The notes: generated by a model from the sequence alone, not told the origin. Counted from the stretch's first letter, positions 27,603-35,783 are shown. The stretch is DNA of 64,000 nt from Verrucomicrobiota bacterium (GCA_016871755.1 VHCJ01000012.1:1-64000); one strand, 5' to 3'. Numbers and translations: made by a program.

Positions 27603-28751
27603 ATGGTGAACCGTCGTTTTTGGCTCGACCGCATTGAGCGCCAGTGGCCCCGCCGACCCGTCCTCTGGTTGCGGGGGGTGCGGCGCGTCGGCAAGACCTC
27701 GCTCGCCCACTCTCTCGCCGGCATCGAGTACTTTGACTGTGAGCTGCCGCGCGTCCGGCGGTCCATGGAGGACCCGGAGGCGTTCCTGCAAAGCCTCCGC
27801 GGCCGGCGTGTGGTACTCGATGAGGTCCACCGCCTGCCCAACCCCTCGGAGTTGCTCAAGATCGCGGCCGATCACTTTCCGACCACGCGTGTTCTGGCCA
27901 CCGGCTCCTCAACCCTGGGGGCCAGCCGCCGGTTCCGCGACACCCTCACCGGCCGCAAGACGGAACTGTGGCTCACCCCGATGATCGAGGCTGACCTGGA
28001 GGACTTCGGCCAACGCGACCTTCCGCACCGACTCCTGCAGGGCGGCCTGCCTCCCTTTTTTCTCTCGTCGGCGCCGCCCGAGCGCGAGTTCCAGGAATGG
28101 ATGGACGCCTACTGGGCGAAGGACATTCAGGAACTCTTCCGGCTCGAGCGGCGGGTGTCGTTCCAGCGGTTCGTCGAACTCCTGCTCGCCCAGAGCGGCG
28201 GCATCTTCGAGGCCACTCGATTCGCGAGTCCCTGCGAGGTCAGCCGGACGACCATTGCCAACTACCTCGCCGTGCTTGAGGCCACGTCCGTCGCCATTGT
28301 CCTCCGGCCCTTCAGCTCGCGCCGCGCGAATGAGATCGTCGCCGCGCCCAAGGTCTACGGCTTCGACACCGGATTTGTCTGCGCGCACCGTGGCTGGACG
28401 CACCTGCGGCCCGAGGACCGCGGCCACCTCTGGGAGCATTACGTGCTCAATGAACTCACCGCTCGGCTCCAGACGACCGCGATGCTCCGCTACTGGCGCG
28501 ACAAACAGGGTCACGAGGTCGATTTCATCTGGACGCCGCGGGGCCGGCCGCCGTTCGCCATCGAGTGCAAGTGGTCGGCCCGCGACTTCGATCCTGGCAA
28601 CCTCGCCGTCTTCGCCCGAGCCTACCCAAAGGCGGAACTGCGCGTCGTGGCCCAGGATGCGCAGCCCGCCTTCACGCGGCAGCACGGGCAGATGAAGATC
28701 CGCTTCGTCTCGCTCTCAACGCTGGCCGACGAGGTCGCGCCGCCGGCCTGA
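27603..28751 (+). CDS. AAA ATPase of the DUF4143 family (first copy)
   Basis: 382 residues. Walker A GVRRVGKTS near residue 28, Walker B RRVVLDEVH near 70, sensor-like LATGSSTLGASRRFRD. The DUF4143 C-domain ends with a PD-(D/E)xK-like core (HEVDFIW then PFAIECKW near 310-330). The family is common, often horizontally mobile and of unknown function; defence or stress roles have been suggested for relatives. A second, divergent member lies at 38475-39710, so the two copies bracket the accessory mosaic. The start is ATG 27603; no clear ribosome site is visible. Confidence 0.85.
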   Translation: MVNRRFWLDRIERQWPRRPVLWLRGVRRVGKTSLAHSLAGIEYFDCELPRVRRSMEDPEAFLQSLRGRRVVLDEVHRLPNPSELLKIAADHFPTTRVLATGSSTLGASRRFRDTLTGRKTELWLTPMIEADLEDFGQRDLPHRLLQGGLPPFFLSSAPPEREFQEWMDAYWAKDIQELFRLERRVSFQRFVELLLAQSGGIFEATRFASPCEVSRTTIANYLAVLEATSVAIVLRPFSSRRANEIVAAPKVYGFDTGFVCAHRGWTHLRPEDRGHLWEHYVLNELTARLQTTAMLRYWRDKQGHEVDFIWTPRGRPPFAIECKWSARDFDPGNLAVFARAYPKAELRVVAQDAQPAFTRQHGQMKIRFVSLSTLADEVAPPA

Positions 28752-29240
28752 GCCGGGCGCCGAGGGGCAGTCCGAGGACGATCCCGAAGTACGCTCCGCG
28801 TTCCGCTGCTGCGGGCGCCCGCCGGGTGTCGAAGAACCTGCGGTCTTGCGCGCGAGCTTTACGGGTGCGGGGCCCGGTCGCGCAGCGCAACCAGTGGAAC
28901 AGCTGCGCCAAGCACGAATTGGCTGTTGCGGCCTCCACGTGAAAGGTGGTCAAGCGTCGCAGTAACGCCATTGAACCCGAGGACGGCGCGGGAGAACCCG
29001 TGCTCCAGCTGGTCCTCACTCGATTCCGACGCGATGGCAGCACGGCGTATGTCCGTCTCACCATCACCCGGCCTCGCCACGCGACCCTCAAGACCTACAT
29101 CGGCCAAGTCGTCCTCAACGCCGAAATCAAGAGCGCTCGGTGGCGTTCCAACTCAAGGCCTTGGTGAACCAGCCAAACGCGAACCGACGTGCCGCCGAGG
29201 CTTGACCTCGCCGGCGTGCTGCAAACACTCTGGCCATTCC
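28752..29240. other. Intergenic stretch; one doubtful small frame
   Basis: About 490 bp upstream of tRNA-Gly. A frame from GTG 28946 to 29167 (73 residues: VLQLVLTRFRRDGSTAYVRL and similar) has a GAAAGG-like ribosome site just before it but no known relative. I leave it unannotated. Nothing else is seen. Confidence 0.4.
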
Positions 29241-29314
29241 GCGGCTGTAGTTTAGTGGTAAAACTCCTCTCTTCCAAAGAGGTATCGTCGGTTCGATTCC
29301 GTCCAGCCGCTCCA
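29241..29314 (+). tRNA. tRNA-Gly (anticodon TCC), CCA encoded
   Basis: A full cloverleaf: acceptor GCGGCTG/CAGCCGC, D stem GTTT/AAAC, anticodon stem CCTCT/AGAGG with loop CTTCCAA (anticodon TCC, reads GGA), T loop TTCGATT, discriminator T and genomic CCA at 29312-29314. The T stem has one U-U mismatch at 50/64. The accessory mosaic begins immediately downstream, which is typical of a tRNA used as an integration site, but I see no copy of the tRNA 3' end at the far border. Confidence 0.93.
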
Positions 29315-29376
29315 TGCTTTCCCAACTCAATGATGAGCGCGGACTTACAAAGCAGGAGGAGACGAAGAGCCGGCCT

Positions 29377-29413
29377 TACTTACTAACAAAAAGGGGCCTA
29401 CTTACTAACAAAA
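29377..29413. repeat. Two 15-bp direct repeats just after the tRNA
   Basis: TACTTACTAACAAAA occurs at 29377-29391 and 29399-29413, 22 bp apart start to start. They are AT-rich within GC-rich DNA and lie about 60 bp beyond tRNA-Gly, at the left border of the mosaic. They could be arm-type integrase sites or a simple duplication. Confidence 0.7.
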
Positions 29414-29451
29414 CGCCAGTCTCCGCCAGCGCTTGCGGATGACGCGGAAGG
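29414..29451. repeat. Dispersed 38-bp repeat, left copy
   Basis: Begins CGCCAGTCTCCGCCAGCG and ends GACGCGGAAGG. A copy differing at three bases and one inserted G lies at 37118-37156. Contains the motif CGCCAG twice. The two copies bracket the mosaic region in the same orientation. A 7-bp inverted repeat (GCATCGG/CCGATGC, 29451-29469) follows directly. Confidence 0.65.
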
Positions 29452-29610
29452 CATCGGACGGGCCGATGCGAGCCCGCCTACGGCATTCGCCAGACCTGAG
29501 GATCGCGCAAGAGTCGACGCCGCACCGTCGCAGCTTCGGAGCTTAGAGCGGCCGATATAGGCCCGGAAGTCTCTTGGCTCCGCCTCCGCGATCCGCCAAA
29601 AACAAGATCG

Positions 29611-30378
29611 GTGAAAGCTCACACTCTCATCCTCCTTACGCTGGCCGTCCTTGCCGCCAGCATTTTGATCGGCCTCGACGTTTCAAGGCAGCAGGTCGCG
29701 GCCGCCGCTCCGCCGATTACCGAAACTCACACCATCACGAATGCGAGTCAGGAGACCGCTTGGTTCATACTTGGTCAGGCCTACCGAGACGGCGATGGCG
29801 TAGCGAAGGACGAGGCAGAGGCGGTCAAGTGGTTCCGCAAGGCTGCGGAACAGGGAAATGCCCCTGCCCAAAACAGCCTCGGCGTAATGTACGACAAAGG
29901 CACCGGCGTTACGAAGGACGAGGCAGAGGCCGCGAAGTGGTACCGCAAAGCGGCGGAACAGGGACTCAGTAAAGCGCAGGTCAACCTCGGTGAGTGCTAC
30001 TACTACGGCACCGGCGTTACGAAGGACGAGGCAGAGGCGGTCAAGTGGTTCCGCAAGGCGGCGGAACAGGGGGTCGCGAGTGCCCAGTTCAACCTCGGCG
30101 TAATGTACGCCAACAGCCAAGGCGTCGCTAAGGACGGAGTCGAGGCGGTCAAGTGGTTCCGCAAGGCGGCGGAACAGGGTAACGCGAGTGCCCAGTTCAA
30201 CCTCGGCTTTATGTACGCCAACGGCCAAGGCGTTGCTAAGGACCAAGTCGAGGCGGTAAAGTGGTACCGCAAGGCGGCGGAACAGGGGGTCGCGAGTGCC
30301 CAGTTCAACCTCGGCTTTATGTACGCCAACAGCCAAGGCGTCGCTAAGGACGGAGTCGAGGCGGTCAAGTGGTACTGA
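29611..30378 (+). pseudogene. Sel1-repeat protein gene, cut off in a repeat by the 103-bp palindrome
   Basis: 255 residues from GTG 29611. A membrane anchor or signal (LILLTLAVLAASILIGL) is followed by six 36-residue Sel1 repeats of the form 'AxxxLGxMYxxGxGVxKDxxEAVKWYRKAAEQG'. Units at 30071 and 30287 are nearly identical over most of a 216-bp period, so recent amplification is likely. The last repeat stops at VKWY because the palindrome's first three bases are TGA. Sel1 proteins are periplasmic or surface scaffolds for protein contacts. The missing continuation may be the scrap at 32559-32776, which begins one residue past the break. Confidence 0.8.
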
Positions 30379-30478
30379 CCTGACCCCGAAATTTTGAGCC
30401 GCCTTGGGTGTTAGTCTGGGCCACAAGAGAGGACCCAGACTAACACCCAAGGCGGCTCAAAATTTCGGGGTCAGGTCA
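30376..30478. repeat. 103-bp perfect inverted-repeat element (MITE-like)
   Basis: Two 45-bp arms match without error (30376-30420 and 30434-30478) around a 13-nt loop (CCACAAGAGAGGA). The outer ends read TGACCTGACCCC and GGGGTCAGGTCA, like terminal repeats of IS3-family elements. There is no room for an ORF, so it is probably a miniature non-autonomous element or a joined pair of IS ends. TGA at each tip ends the Sel1 frame on the plus strand and the small membrane-protein frame on the minus strand. In RNA it would form a very stable hairpin from either side. Confidence 0.85.
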
Positions 30479-30805
30479 AACCAACAGGCCGAGCAGAATC
30501 GTGAGGGATGCGCCGATCCCGACCAGGGCCGAGATGATGGTGCCTAGGATGGCGAAACTCTTGTTCCGGTTCGCCTGAAAGAGTCCGGCGATCCCCAACG
30601 CGAAGGACACGACGCACGAAGCGAGGGAGAGAATGAGAAGCAGGCCGATGGTGATGGCAGCAGGCGACTCCTCGTCGATGCCGCCGGGCGTGGCCGACTC
30701 AAGAATGCTCGCCACCCCGAAGAGGCCTGCGGTGACCAACGCAGTCACGAGGCTGAGGATGAATGCCGTGATTCCGAGACCGCTGTGTTTGGGAGTTTCG
30801 CTCAT
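30476..30805 (-). CDS. Small membrane protein, DUF4190-like
   Basis: 109 residues with three hydrophobic segments: ITAFILSLVTALVTAGLFGV, AITIGLLLILSLASCVVSFALGIAGLF and FAILGTIISALVGIGASLTILLGLLV. The order 'LGI.AFILSL' near the start and 'N-KS-AILG' before the last segment resembles DUF4190 proteins. The stop codon is the outer TGA of the palindrome's right arm, so the original C-terminus may have been longer. Confidence 0.65.
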   Translation of the reverse strand: MSETPKHSGLGITAFILSLVTALVTAGLFGVASILESATPGGIDEESPAAITIGLLLILSLASCVVSFALGIAGLFQANRNKSFAILGTIISALVGIGASLTILLGLLV

Positions 30806-30976
30806 CGCTTGGCTCCACTCATCATGGACGATTCAGACCACGGGTAAAGCGCAAGTGTGGGCGACCTGCCCGCGGTGCGCATCAACGTCACCGGCGACGC
30901 GTCCGAACCGATCAGGGTTATTGCAGGTGCGGCACTTTACGGAAGGTGATCAGCGGGGCTGCGACAGCCGCGCTCG

Positions 30977-31411
30977 ATGAGTCGCCTGTTAGCGATAGGG
31001 CTACTGCTGATAACATCACTCCTAGCCGGATGCGTCACCGCCCACGTCACACCCGAGCAGCTTGCTTCAGCTAACTATGGGCCCGAGCCGACCGACTACG
31101 CCGATCGCGTTAAGGCCTACATGGAGACGCGCTTGAAGGATCCCATGTCGGCTGTCTACAAGTTCAACCCGGTCCTTAGGCGCGCGGCATTGATGGAAGT
31201 CGTTAACTTCGAGAAGCGACGGGCGATGGGCAAGGACGGTGTTGCATTCGAAAATGTCTATGGCTGGACGGTTGAGGTCGCAATCAACGCGAAAAACTCA
31301 CTTGGCGGGTACACCGGAGCCGTGCAGTACTACTTCATGCTTCCGACGGACCGAGAGATCATCGACATTACCGCTAGCCTTCAGACAAAAAGAGCCGCTT
31401 TTGTGGATTAA
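30977..31411 (+). CDS. Hypothetical lipoprotein
   Basis: 144 residues, MSRLLAIGLLLITSLLAGCVT with a lipobox LAGC at residues 16-19. The mature part (DYADRVKAYMETRLKDPMSAVYKF, then GWTVEVAINAKNSLGGYTG) has a compact alpha/beta pattern seen in small secreted proteins of unknown role. ATG 30977 starts the signal peptide. No family is recognised. It lies between the palindrome and the IS3 remnant. Confidence 0.65.
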   Translation: MSRLLAIGLLLITSLLAGCVTAHVTPEQLASANYGPEPTDYADRVKAYMETRLKDPMSAVYKFNPVLRRAALMEVVNFEKRRAMGKDGVAFENVYGWTVEVAINAKNSLGGYTGAVQYYFMLPTDREIIDITASLQTKRAAFVD

Positions 31412-31447
31412 CTTTCTGCGATGATGTGGAATGGGAACAATACTTCA

Positions 31448-31545
31448 ATGGACCATAGAGCATTCGCCATCACTGTCGCCGCCACACTCATGGTAAGCGG
31501 CTGCGATTCGCGGAGCGACCGCTACCAGATTCATGCCAGCGATAA
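31448..31545 (+). pseudogene. 5' scrap of a second lipoprotein gene, broken by the IS3 remnant
   Basis: Starts MDHRAFAITVAATLMVSGCDSRSDRYQIHAS, with lipobox VSGC. At about 31545 the frame passes into the antisense of IS3 orfB and loses meaning. The scrap lies 36 bp after the preceding lipoprotein gene. The exact boundary is uncertain by about 15 bp. Confidence 0.6.
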
Positions 31546-31549
31546 GGGA

Positions 31550-31927
31550 GGCGGCAATCGGTTGCGCGTGGCGACTGTCCGTGGTGCGGGGGCGCCGGCA
31601 GTGCTTCTTTTTGCCGCGCAGTCCTTCGGCCTGCATCAGCCGAGCGCACCGACGCTTGCTTGTGCGCGTGCCCGCCGCCCGGAGATCCTCGACGATCCGC
31701 GGCACCCCATAGGTCCCCCGGCTGGCCCGATGGGCGGCGGTAATCTGCGCGGTGAGGGCCGCATCCTCCCGCTGCCGGGGACCGGGCTGCTGCTGGCGGC
31801 TGCGATAATAGCCACTGGGCGATACGCCCAGCAGATCACACAGCATCCGGATCGGGTGCTCGCCTTTCATCGTCTCGATCTGGGCATACCGCTCTCGGGC
31901 GTTTCGGAGAGGATGCCCAGCGATTTT
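31550..31927 (-). pseudogene. IS3-family transposase OrfB, 3'-truncated
   Basis: In the -1 frame relative to orfA: ERYAQIETMKGEHPIRMLCDLLG, GVSPSGYYRSR, then the HTH_21 segment GTYGVPRIVEDLRAAGTRTSKRR and RPRTTDSRHAQPIA. The catalytic DDE integrase core that should follow is absent. Expression would need a -1 shift at the A7 run. Confidence 0.75.
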
Positions 31928-32214
31928 TTTAGGACGCTCTCCCGCTCGCGCATGCGGATCACCTCCGCCCGCAGGCGCTCATTCTCCTTCACCGCGTCCT
32001 CCAAGGTTTGGGGTGGCGGCCCTCCGTCGCCCGGGCGGGGCGCATACAGCTTGCGCCACTCGTAGAGCTGCCAGGCGGGCAGCCCCAATTCCTTCGCCAC
32101 AGTCTTCACCGTGCGATCCCCGTGCAGCGTCAGCTCCACGGCATGGCGTTTATACGTTTCGTCGAACTTGCGCCGGGGCGTGGCCCCGGACCCATTCCGG
32201 TCTTTCTGGTTCAT
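31867..32214 (-). CDS. IS3-family transposase OrfA
   Basis: 115 residues: RRKFDETYKRHAVELTLHGD, the helix-turn-helix KTVAKELGLPAWQLYEWRKLY at about residues 35-55, and a leucine-zipper-like segment ENERLRAEVIRMRERESVLKKSLGILSETP. This is the standard OrfA layout that binds the element's ends. The A7 run codes for the KK in VLKKSLG. Intact in itself, but inactive without OrfB. Confidence 0.8.
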   Translation of the reverse strand: MNQKDRNGSGATPRRKFDETYKRHAVELTLHGDRTVKTVAKELGLPAWQLYEWRKLYAPRPGDGGPPPQTLEDAVKENERLRAEVIRMRERESVLKKSLGILSETPESGMPRSRR

Positions 32215-32257
32215 GTTTTTCCTTCTGGCGCCCGAACCAGCCGACTCCGTGTCCTCC

Positions 32258-32319
32258 GCTGTTTGGTCGCTTCCTGCGGCAAGCTCTTCGGCTCCTGTCC
32301 TCGGAAGCGACCAAACAGC
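32258..32319. repeat. 17-bp inverted repeat in the IS debris
   Basis: Perfect arms GCTGTTTGGTCGCTTCC (32258-32274) and its complement (32303-32319), 28-nt loop. It lies 44 bp before the orfA start and between two IS3 scraps. It may be a leftover of an element end or a transcription-blocking hairpin. Confidence 0.6.
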
Positions 32320-32349
32320 TACCCGTCAACGCGGATGTCTGTGTCCACT

Positions 32350-32421
32350 AAATCGAGGCAATCTCAGCCGCACAGCTCGCTCGGCTACGAATCGCCGCAA
32401 CGCTTCGCGGCGAAAAACACT
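32350..32421 (+). pseudogene. C-terminal scrap of an IS3-type OrfB on the opposite strand
   Basis: The frame reads KSRQSQPHSSLGYESPQRFAA, the usual end of the IS3 integrase core (RPHSSLGY.TP..FA). It is on the plus strand, opposite to the orfA/orfB remnant, so it either comes from a second element or was inverted. The borders are approximate. Confidence 0.65.
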
Positions 32422-32558
32422 TTACCAATCCGAGGCTCCGGGCCGGACCGCCAAGCCGGTCCGTCCCTCCGCCTGGGATTGCCAACCAACATCGAACCCA
32501 CCACATCTACCCACGTCTCCGACTGACATCAAAGGTGGAGCAGTTCCGGCGTCCCTCT

Positions 32559-32776
32559 CAGTTCCGCAAGGCAGCAGAACAGGGGCACGCCCGAGCCCAA
32601 GGTGCCCTTGGTGTTTGCTACAGCAACGGCACCGGCGTCGAGAAAGACGAGGTCGAGGCCGTAAAGTGGTACCGCAAGTCGGCAGAACAAGGGCTCGCCG
32701 AAGCCCAACTTGCGCTTGGCAGCATGTACAGGTACGACACCGGTGTTCCGAAAGACGAGGTAGAGGCGGTCAAGCG
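32559..32776 (+). pseudogene. Second Sel1-repeat scrap
   Basis: Two Sel1 units: FRKAAEQGHARAQGALGVCY, then AVKWYRKSAEQGLAEAQLALG and VPKDEVEAVK. The sequence then switches without a break, at about 32776, into the antisense of a Tat signal-peptide gene. The scrap resumes almost exactly where the Sel1 gene at 29611-30378 was cut, so the two may be parts of one ancestral gene separated by about 2.2 kb of inserted material. Confidence 0.65.
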
Positions 32777-32888
32777 GCCCGGGCGTCTCGGCGGGGCCGT
32801 CCGCCGCCGCCGCGCCGGCCAGCGGCCACATCAGCCCGGCGGCGGCCAGGGCCTGCGGGAAATCGCGGCGGGGCAAGGGACGGGTCAT
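32777..32888 (-). pseudogene. Severed Tat signal-peptide end of a secreted protein gene
   Basis: Reads MTRPLPRRDFPQALAAAGL and then MWPLAGAAAADGPAETPG before running into antisense Sel1 sequence. The RRDF...AAAG pattern resembles the signal of the next gene (SRRDFLHVLTAAG), so this is probably the 5' stub of a tandem paralogue of the secreted hydrolase. Everything after about 37 codons is gone. Confidence 0.65.
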
Positions 32889-32923
32889 GACGCTGGGGAA
32901 TGGCCGCGCGTGCGGCGGTGGAC

Positions 32924-34465
32924 TCAGTCGGGCTGGCCGGACAGGGGGGCAAACCGGAAGGAGAACAGGTCGGCGTCGTGGAGCACGAAGCGCAGGCGGA
33001 CCGCCCGGCCGGCGAGCGCGGTGAGGTCGGCGCCGTGCCGCCAGCGCACGAGGCGCCCGGTTTCATCGCCGATGAGCTCGGCGCAGTCCTCGGCGGAGAA
33101 GCCCGACAGCGGCACGCCGGCGGCATCGAGGAGTTCCACGCGCACGCCACCCGCGGCGCTGGTCGAGAAATTCAGCCGGAGTGTCTCGCCGGATACCCGG
33201 ACCGGCTTGGTGAGCAGCGTGCCGCCCGCATGCGGGGCGCACGCGGAGGCAAAGCCGTCGACGCGCAGGAGCAATCGCTCGATGTGCCATGAGTCCTGGA
33301 GATAGTTGCGGGTGACGAAGAACATCATGCCGTCAGGACCGGCCGGGAAGAGCCCGGTGAGCGGGTAGTTCGTGCGCGAAACCCAGTTGCCCGCCCCGGG
33401 GCCCGGGCGCACCAGCGCCTCCGGGAAGGTGCGGTCGTACGTCTCCGTGCCGGCGCGGGTCGTGAGCAGGACGCCGTCGGAGCAGTCTAGGTTGTAGCGG
33501 CCTCCGCGCGGCGACCTGAGCCCGATGGCCGCGGCCTGCTCGTCCGTGATCGCGCTCCGGCCCTCCATGAAGCGGGCCGCAAGGGCGATGTAGAAATGCG
33601 GGGCGCGGAAGTACGGACCCGTGTTGTTGACGTAGAACTGCTCGGCCGGCCCGTCCCCGTAGGTCATGGGCGCGGGCGCGCCCCATTGCCGGAGATCCGG
33701 CGAGGTCGTGCGTGCCATGGCCCGTTGCCGGCCTTCCGTCATGATCCGGTAATAAAAGACATATCGCTGCTCGACCTCGCTCCAGAAGAGGGTGTTGCCG
33801 CCGTCGAAGCTGTTGGGGAGATCGCTGACGAAGGTCGGCTGGCGCTCCGCCGGCAGCTTGCGGAAGACCAGACCGTCGCCCGAGGCCCACAGCTCGATGC
33901 GCTTGGGGCCCTTGGGGTCCCGGAAGGCGGTGTGCGCCTCGCCGCTGAGCGCCACGCCGCGCACGGCCTTGACGCGCTCGTCGTCCGGCACTCCCGGGCG
34001 CGTGTCGAGCCACACGGTGCCGCCGAGCGGCTGGCCGGTCTCGTCGAGGACGAAGTTTGCGTCGTCGCGGCCCGAGGCGGGATCGCGGGCCAGGGCGGGC
34101 TTGGTCCAAGTGACGCCGTCCGCGCTCACGGCGACGCAGGTGCGCCCGGAGGCGTCGTCCGGGTGCATCGTCATGGCGCGGTAATAGAGCAGGAACCGGT
34201 CCCGATGCCGGATGACCACGTTGCCGAAGTTGAGCGGTCCCTCCCAGGGCCGGTCGATCTTGATTGCGACGCCCGCGCGCACCGGCTCGTGCAGGCGCAG
34301 GGTGACGTGGTCGAGCCGCTCGATCAAGGCGCGGTCGACGAACAGTTCGCGGCGGTGGCCCAGGTCCACCGCGGCCGGCAGGGCCTGGGCTGTCCCGCCG
34401 ACGGTGCCGGCCAGCCACAGGGCGCCGGCGGCGGTCAGGACATGCAGGAAATCGCGGCGGGACAT
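32924..34465 (-). CDS. Tat-secreted glycosidase-like protein (five-bladed beta-propeller)
   Basis: 513 residues: Tat signal MSRRDFLHVLTAAGALWLAG, then VDLGHRRELFVDRALIERL, a propeller with repeated Asp-rich blades (GVTWTKPALARDP, FDGGNTLFWSE, YVFYYRIMTEGRQR), and a C-terminal beta-sandwich with GVRVELLDAAG, VRWRHGADL and LHDADLFSFRF. The architecture resembles GH43/GH32-like proteins of Verrucomicrobia and Planctomycetes; the catalytic acids cannot be assigned safely. It is the only complete member of a local tandem family (stub at 32777, headless copy at 34791). Probably acts on plant or algal polysaccharide outside the cell. Confidence 0.75.
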   Translation of the reverse strand: MSRRDFLHVLTAAGALWLAGTVGGTAQALPAAVDLGHRRELFVDRALIERLDHVTLRLHEPVRAGVAIKIDRPWEGPLNFGNVVIRHRDRFLLYYRAMTMHPDDASGRTCVAVSADGVTWTKPALARDPASGRDDANFVLDETGQPLGGTVWLDTRPGVPDDERVKAVRGVALSGEAHTAFRDPKGPKRIELWASGDGLVFRKLPAERQPTFVSDLPNSFDGGNTLFWSEVEQRYVFYYRIMTEGRQRAMARTTSPDLRQWGAPAPMTYGDGPAEQFYVNNTGPYFRAPHFYIALAARFMEGRSAITDEQAAAIGLRSPRGGRYNLDCSDGVLLTTRAGTETYDRTFPEALVRPGPGAGNWVSRTNYPLTGLFPAGPDGMMFFVTRNYLQDSWHIERLLLRVDGFASACAPHAGGTLLTKPVRVSGETLRLNFSTSAAGGVRVELLDAAGVPLSGFSAEDCAELIGDETGRLVRWRHGADLTALAGRAVRLRFVLHDADLFSFRFAPLSGQPD

Positions 34466-34523
34466 GGAGTGGGAAACGGGGGGGAAAGGGGAAGGCGGGC
34501 CGTGGGCGGGCGTGGCAGGCGGG

Positions 34524-34668
34524 TCAGGACCAGGACTCAGCCGCGCGCAACACGACCGGACCGAGGAGGCCGGAGGGCAGCTGCCGGCCGTCGAAGGTGT
34601 TCGCCATGGAGTTTGTCACGCGGACCTCGAGGCGGTTCACCCCCTGGAAGGAAACCGGATTTTGCTGG
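34524..34668 (-). pseudogene. C-terminal scrap of a GH2-like glycoside hydrolase
   Basis: An unlisted short frame ends at TGA 34524-34526 and reads NPVSFQGVNRLEVRVTNSMAN followed by a GRQLPSGLLGP segment and VVLRAAES. This is the closing beta-sandwich typical of GH2 or rhamnosidase-type proteins ('VTNxxAN...SGLLGPV'). Upstream of about 34668 the frame no longer resembles such proteins. No start is present. Confidence 0.55.
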
Positions 34669-34790
34669 GGTTGGGTCGGGTGGGGGTTACCGGAGGCATG
34701 GATCGGGTCCGGATTTTCGAGCCACCGCTAGGTTCGGTCTGGGTGATTGGGTGAGGTTGATGTCACTGACGTTGGTTGTCGATCCGGATA

Positions 34791-35783
34791 TCATTGGGAC
34801 CGGATTCTAAGGGCGTAGACGGTCGCCTTATTCAGGTGGATTCGGACGTGATAATCACCCGCGGGCAGATTCGCGGGGCGGCCTTTCCACCTGACTTCGT
34901 GCCGCAATGAATCACCTTTGATCTCAACCGCGTCGTCGGCGGTGTATCCCTCGATCCGCCGGGCCGACGCATCCAGGAGTTCCACGCGAATGCCGTTCAC
35001 CGCATTGGCATTGAGCACGAGGGATTCGGATCCGGAGAAGTGCAGGGGCTTGAGCGTGAGCTGCCCGATGTCGTCGAGCGGCTTCCGCAGATTCGGTCCA
35101 GCACTGTGAGCCACGGATTGGACGCCCGCAAAGCGATCACGCGGCAGGGTCGCCATGCCCAGCCCGGTGGTCAGCACCATGTCATCCGCACCCGTCGCTC
35201 CCTGGGAATACGCGCCGTAATAAAGCCGGATCTCATCGTCGAGCACCACAGGCTGCGGGCTGAGGAAGATCGAGCCGCTGTCGAACTGATGCCCCGGACT
35301 CCGCGCGAGCCAGAAGGGCTTGCGGTAATCGCGCCGCCAGGTCTCGCCGTCTCGACTCGTCGCGAGCTCGATGTCGATCACACCGCCCCCGGTCGCGCGG
35401 TCCAGGATCTGCAGCGGGGAAAAGTAGATGCTCTGGTAAATAAAAACCGGGGTCGTGTGGTACTCGACCCACACCGGGTCCACGTCGTCCGGACTTAGAA
35501 TCAGCTGTGGCGTGGACCAATGAATGAAGTCCTTGCTCTCCGTCCGGCCCATGGCGTGTTTCCAGTACATCCCGCCATCCGGCCCATCGATCCACATTTT
35601 GCCGTAGATTGCATAGACGCCTTTCGACTCGTCCCAGAGTGCATCGAGCGCGTCCGACATCACGAGCGGGTTGGCCCAAGGCATCGCGTTGGAATTCCGC
35701 ATCGGCACCGGCGTCCCTAAATTGCCGTAGGACGCGCGCAGCAGCGGCCCACTGGCACCTCCAATTACGAAACCCGCGATCAA
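34791..35783 (-). pseudogene. Headless copy of the secreted glycosidase-like family
   Basis: About 315 residues correspond to the propeller and C-terminal sandwich of the neighbouring protein: WIDGPDGGMYWKHAMGRTESK, FDSGSIFLSPQPVVLDDEIRL, GIRVELLDASARRIEG, VRWKGRPANLPAG, ATVYALRIRSQ. The N-terminal signal and first blade are missing; in their place the frame continues upstream into an unrelated domain scrap (LIAGFVIGG). No credible native start exists (the open frame begins at TTG 35783). It is a decayed or chimeric paralogue. Confidence 0.7.

Larger units (their letters stand above)
31546..32214 (-). mobile_element. IS3-family insertion sequence remnant
   Basis: Contains a complete orfA and the 5' third of orfB on the minus strand. 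The orfB remainder and the terminal repeat on the left side are missing; the element ends inside a lipoprotein gene scrap. A seven-A slippery run (plus-strand T7, 31924-31930) lies where the orfA frame passes to the orfB frame, as in functional IS3 elements. Confidence 0.75.

Noticed and set aside
28946-29167. Small 73-codon plus-strand frame before the tRNA
   Set aside because: No relatives or clear structure; overlaps nothing but lacks supporting evidence.
29189-29386. Frame across tRNA-Gly
   Set aside because: Typical artefact of translating a tRNA; the cloverleaf explains the sequence.
30376-30478. Palindrome as a simple intrinsic terminator
   Set aside because: Arms of 45 bp with IS-like ends and no U-tract exceed normal terminators; it may still stop transcription as a side effect.
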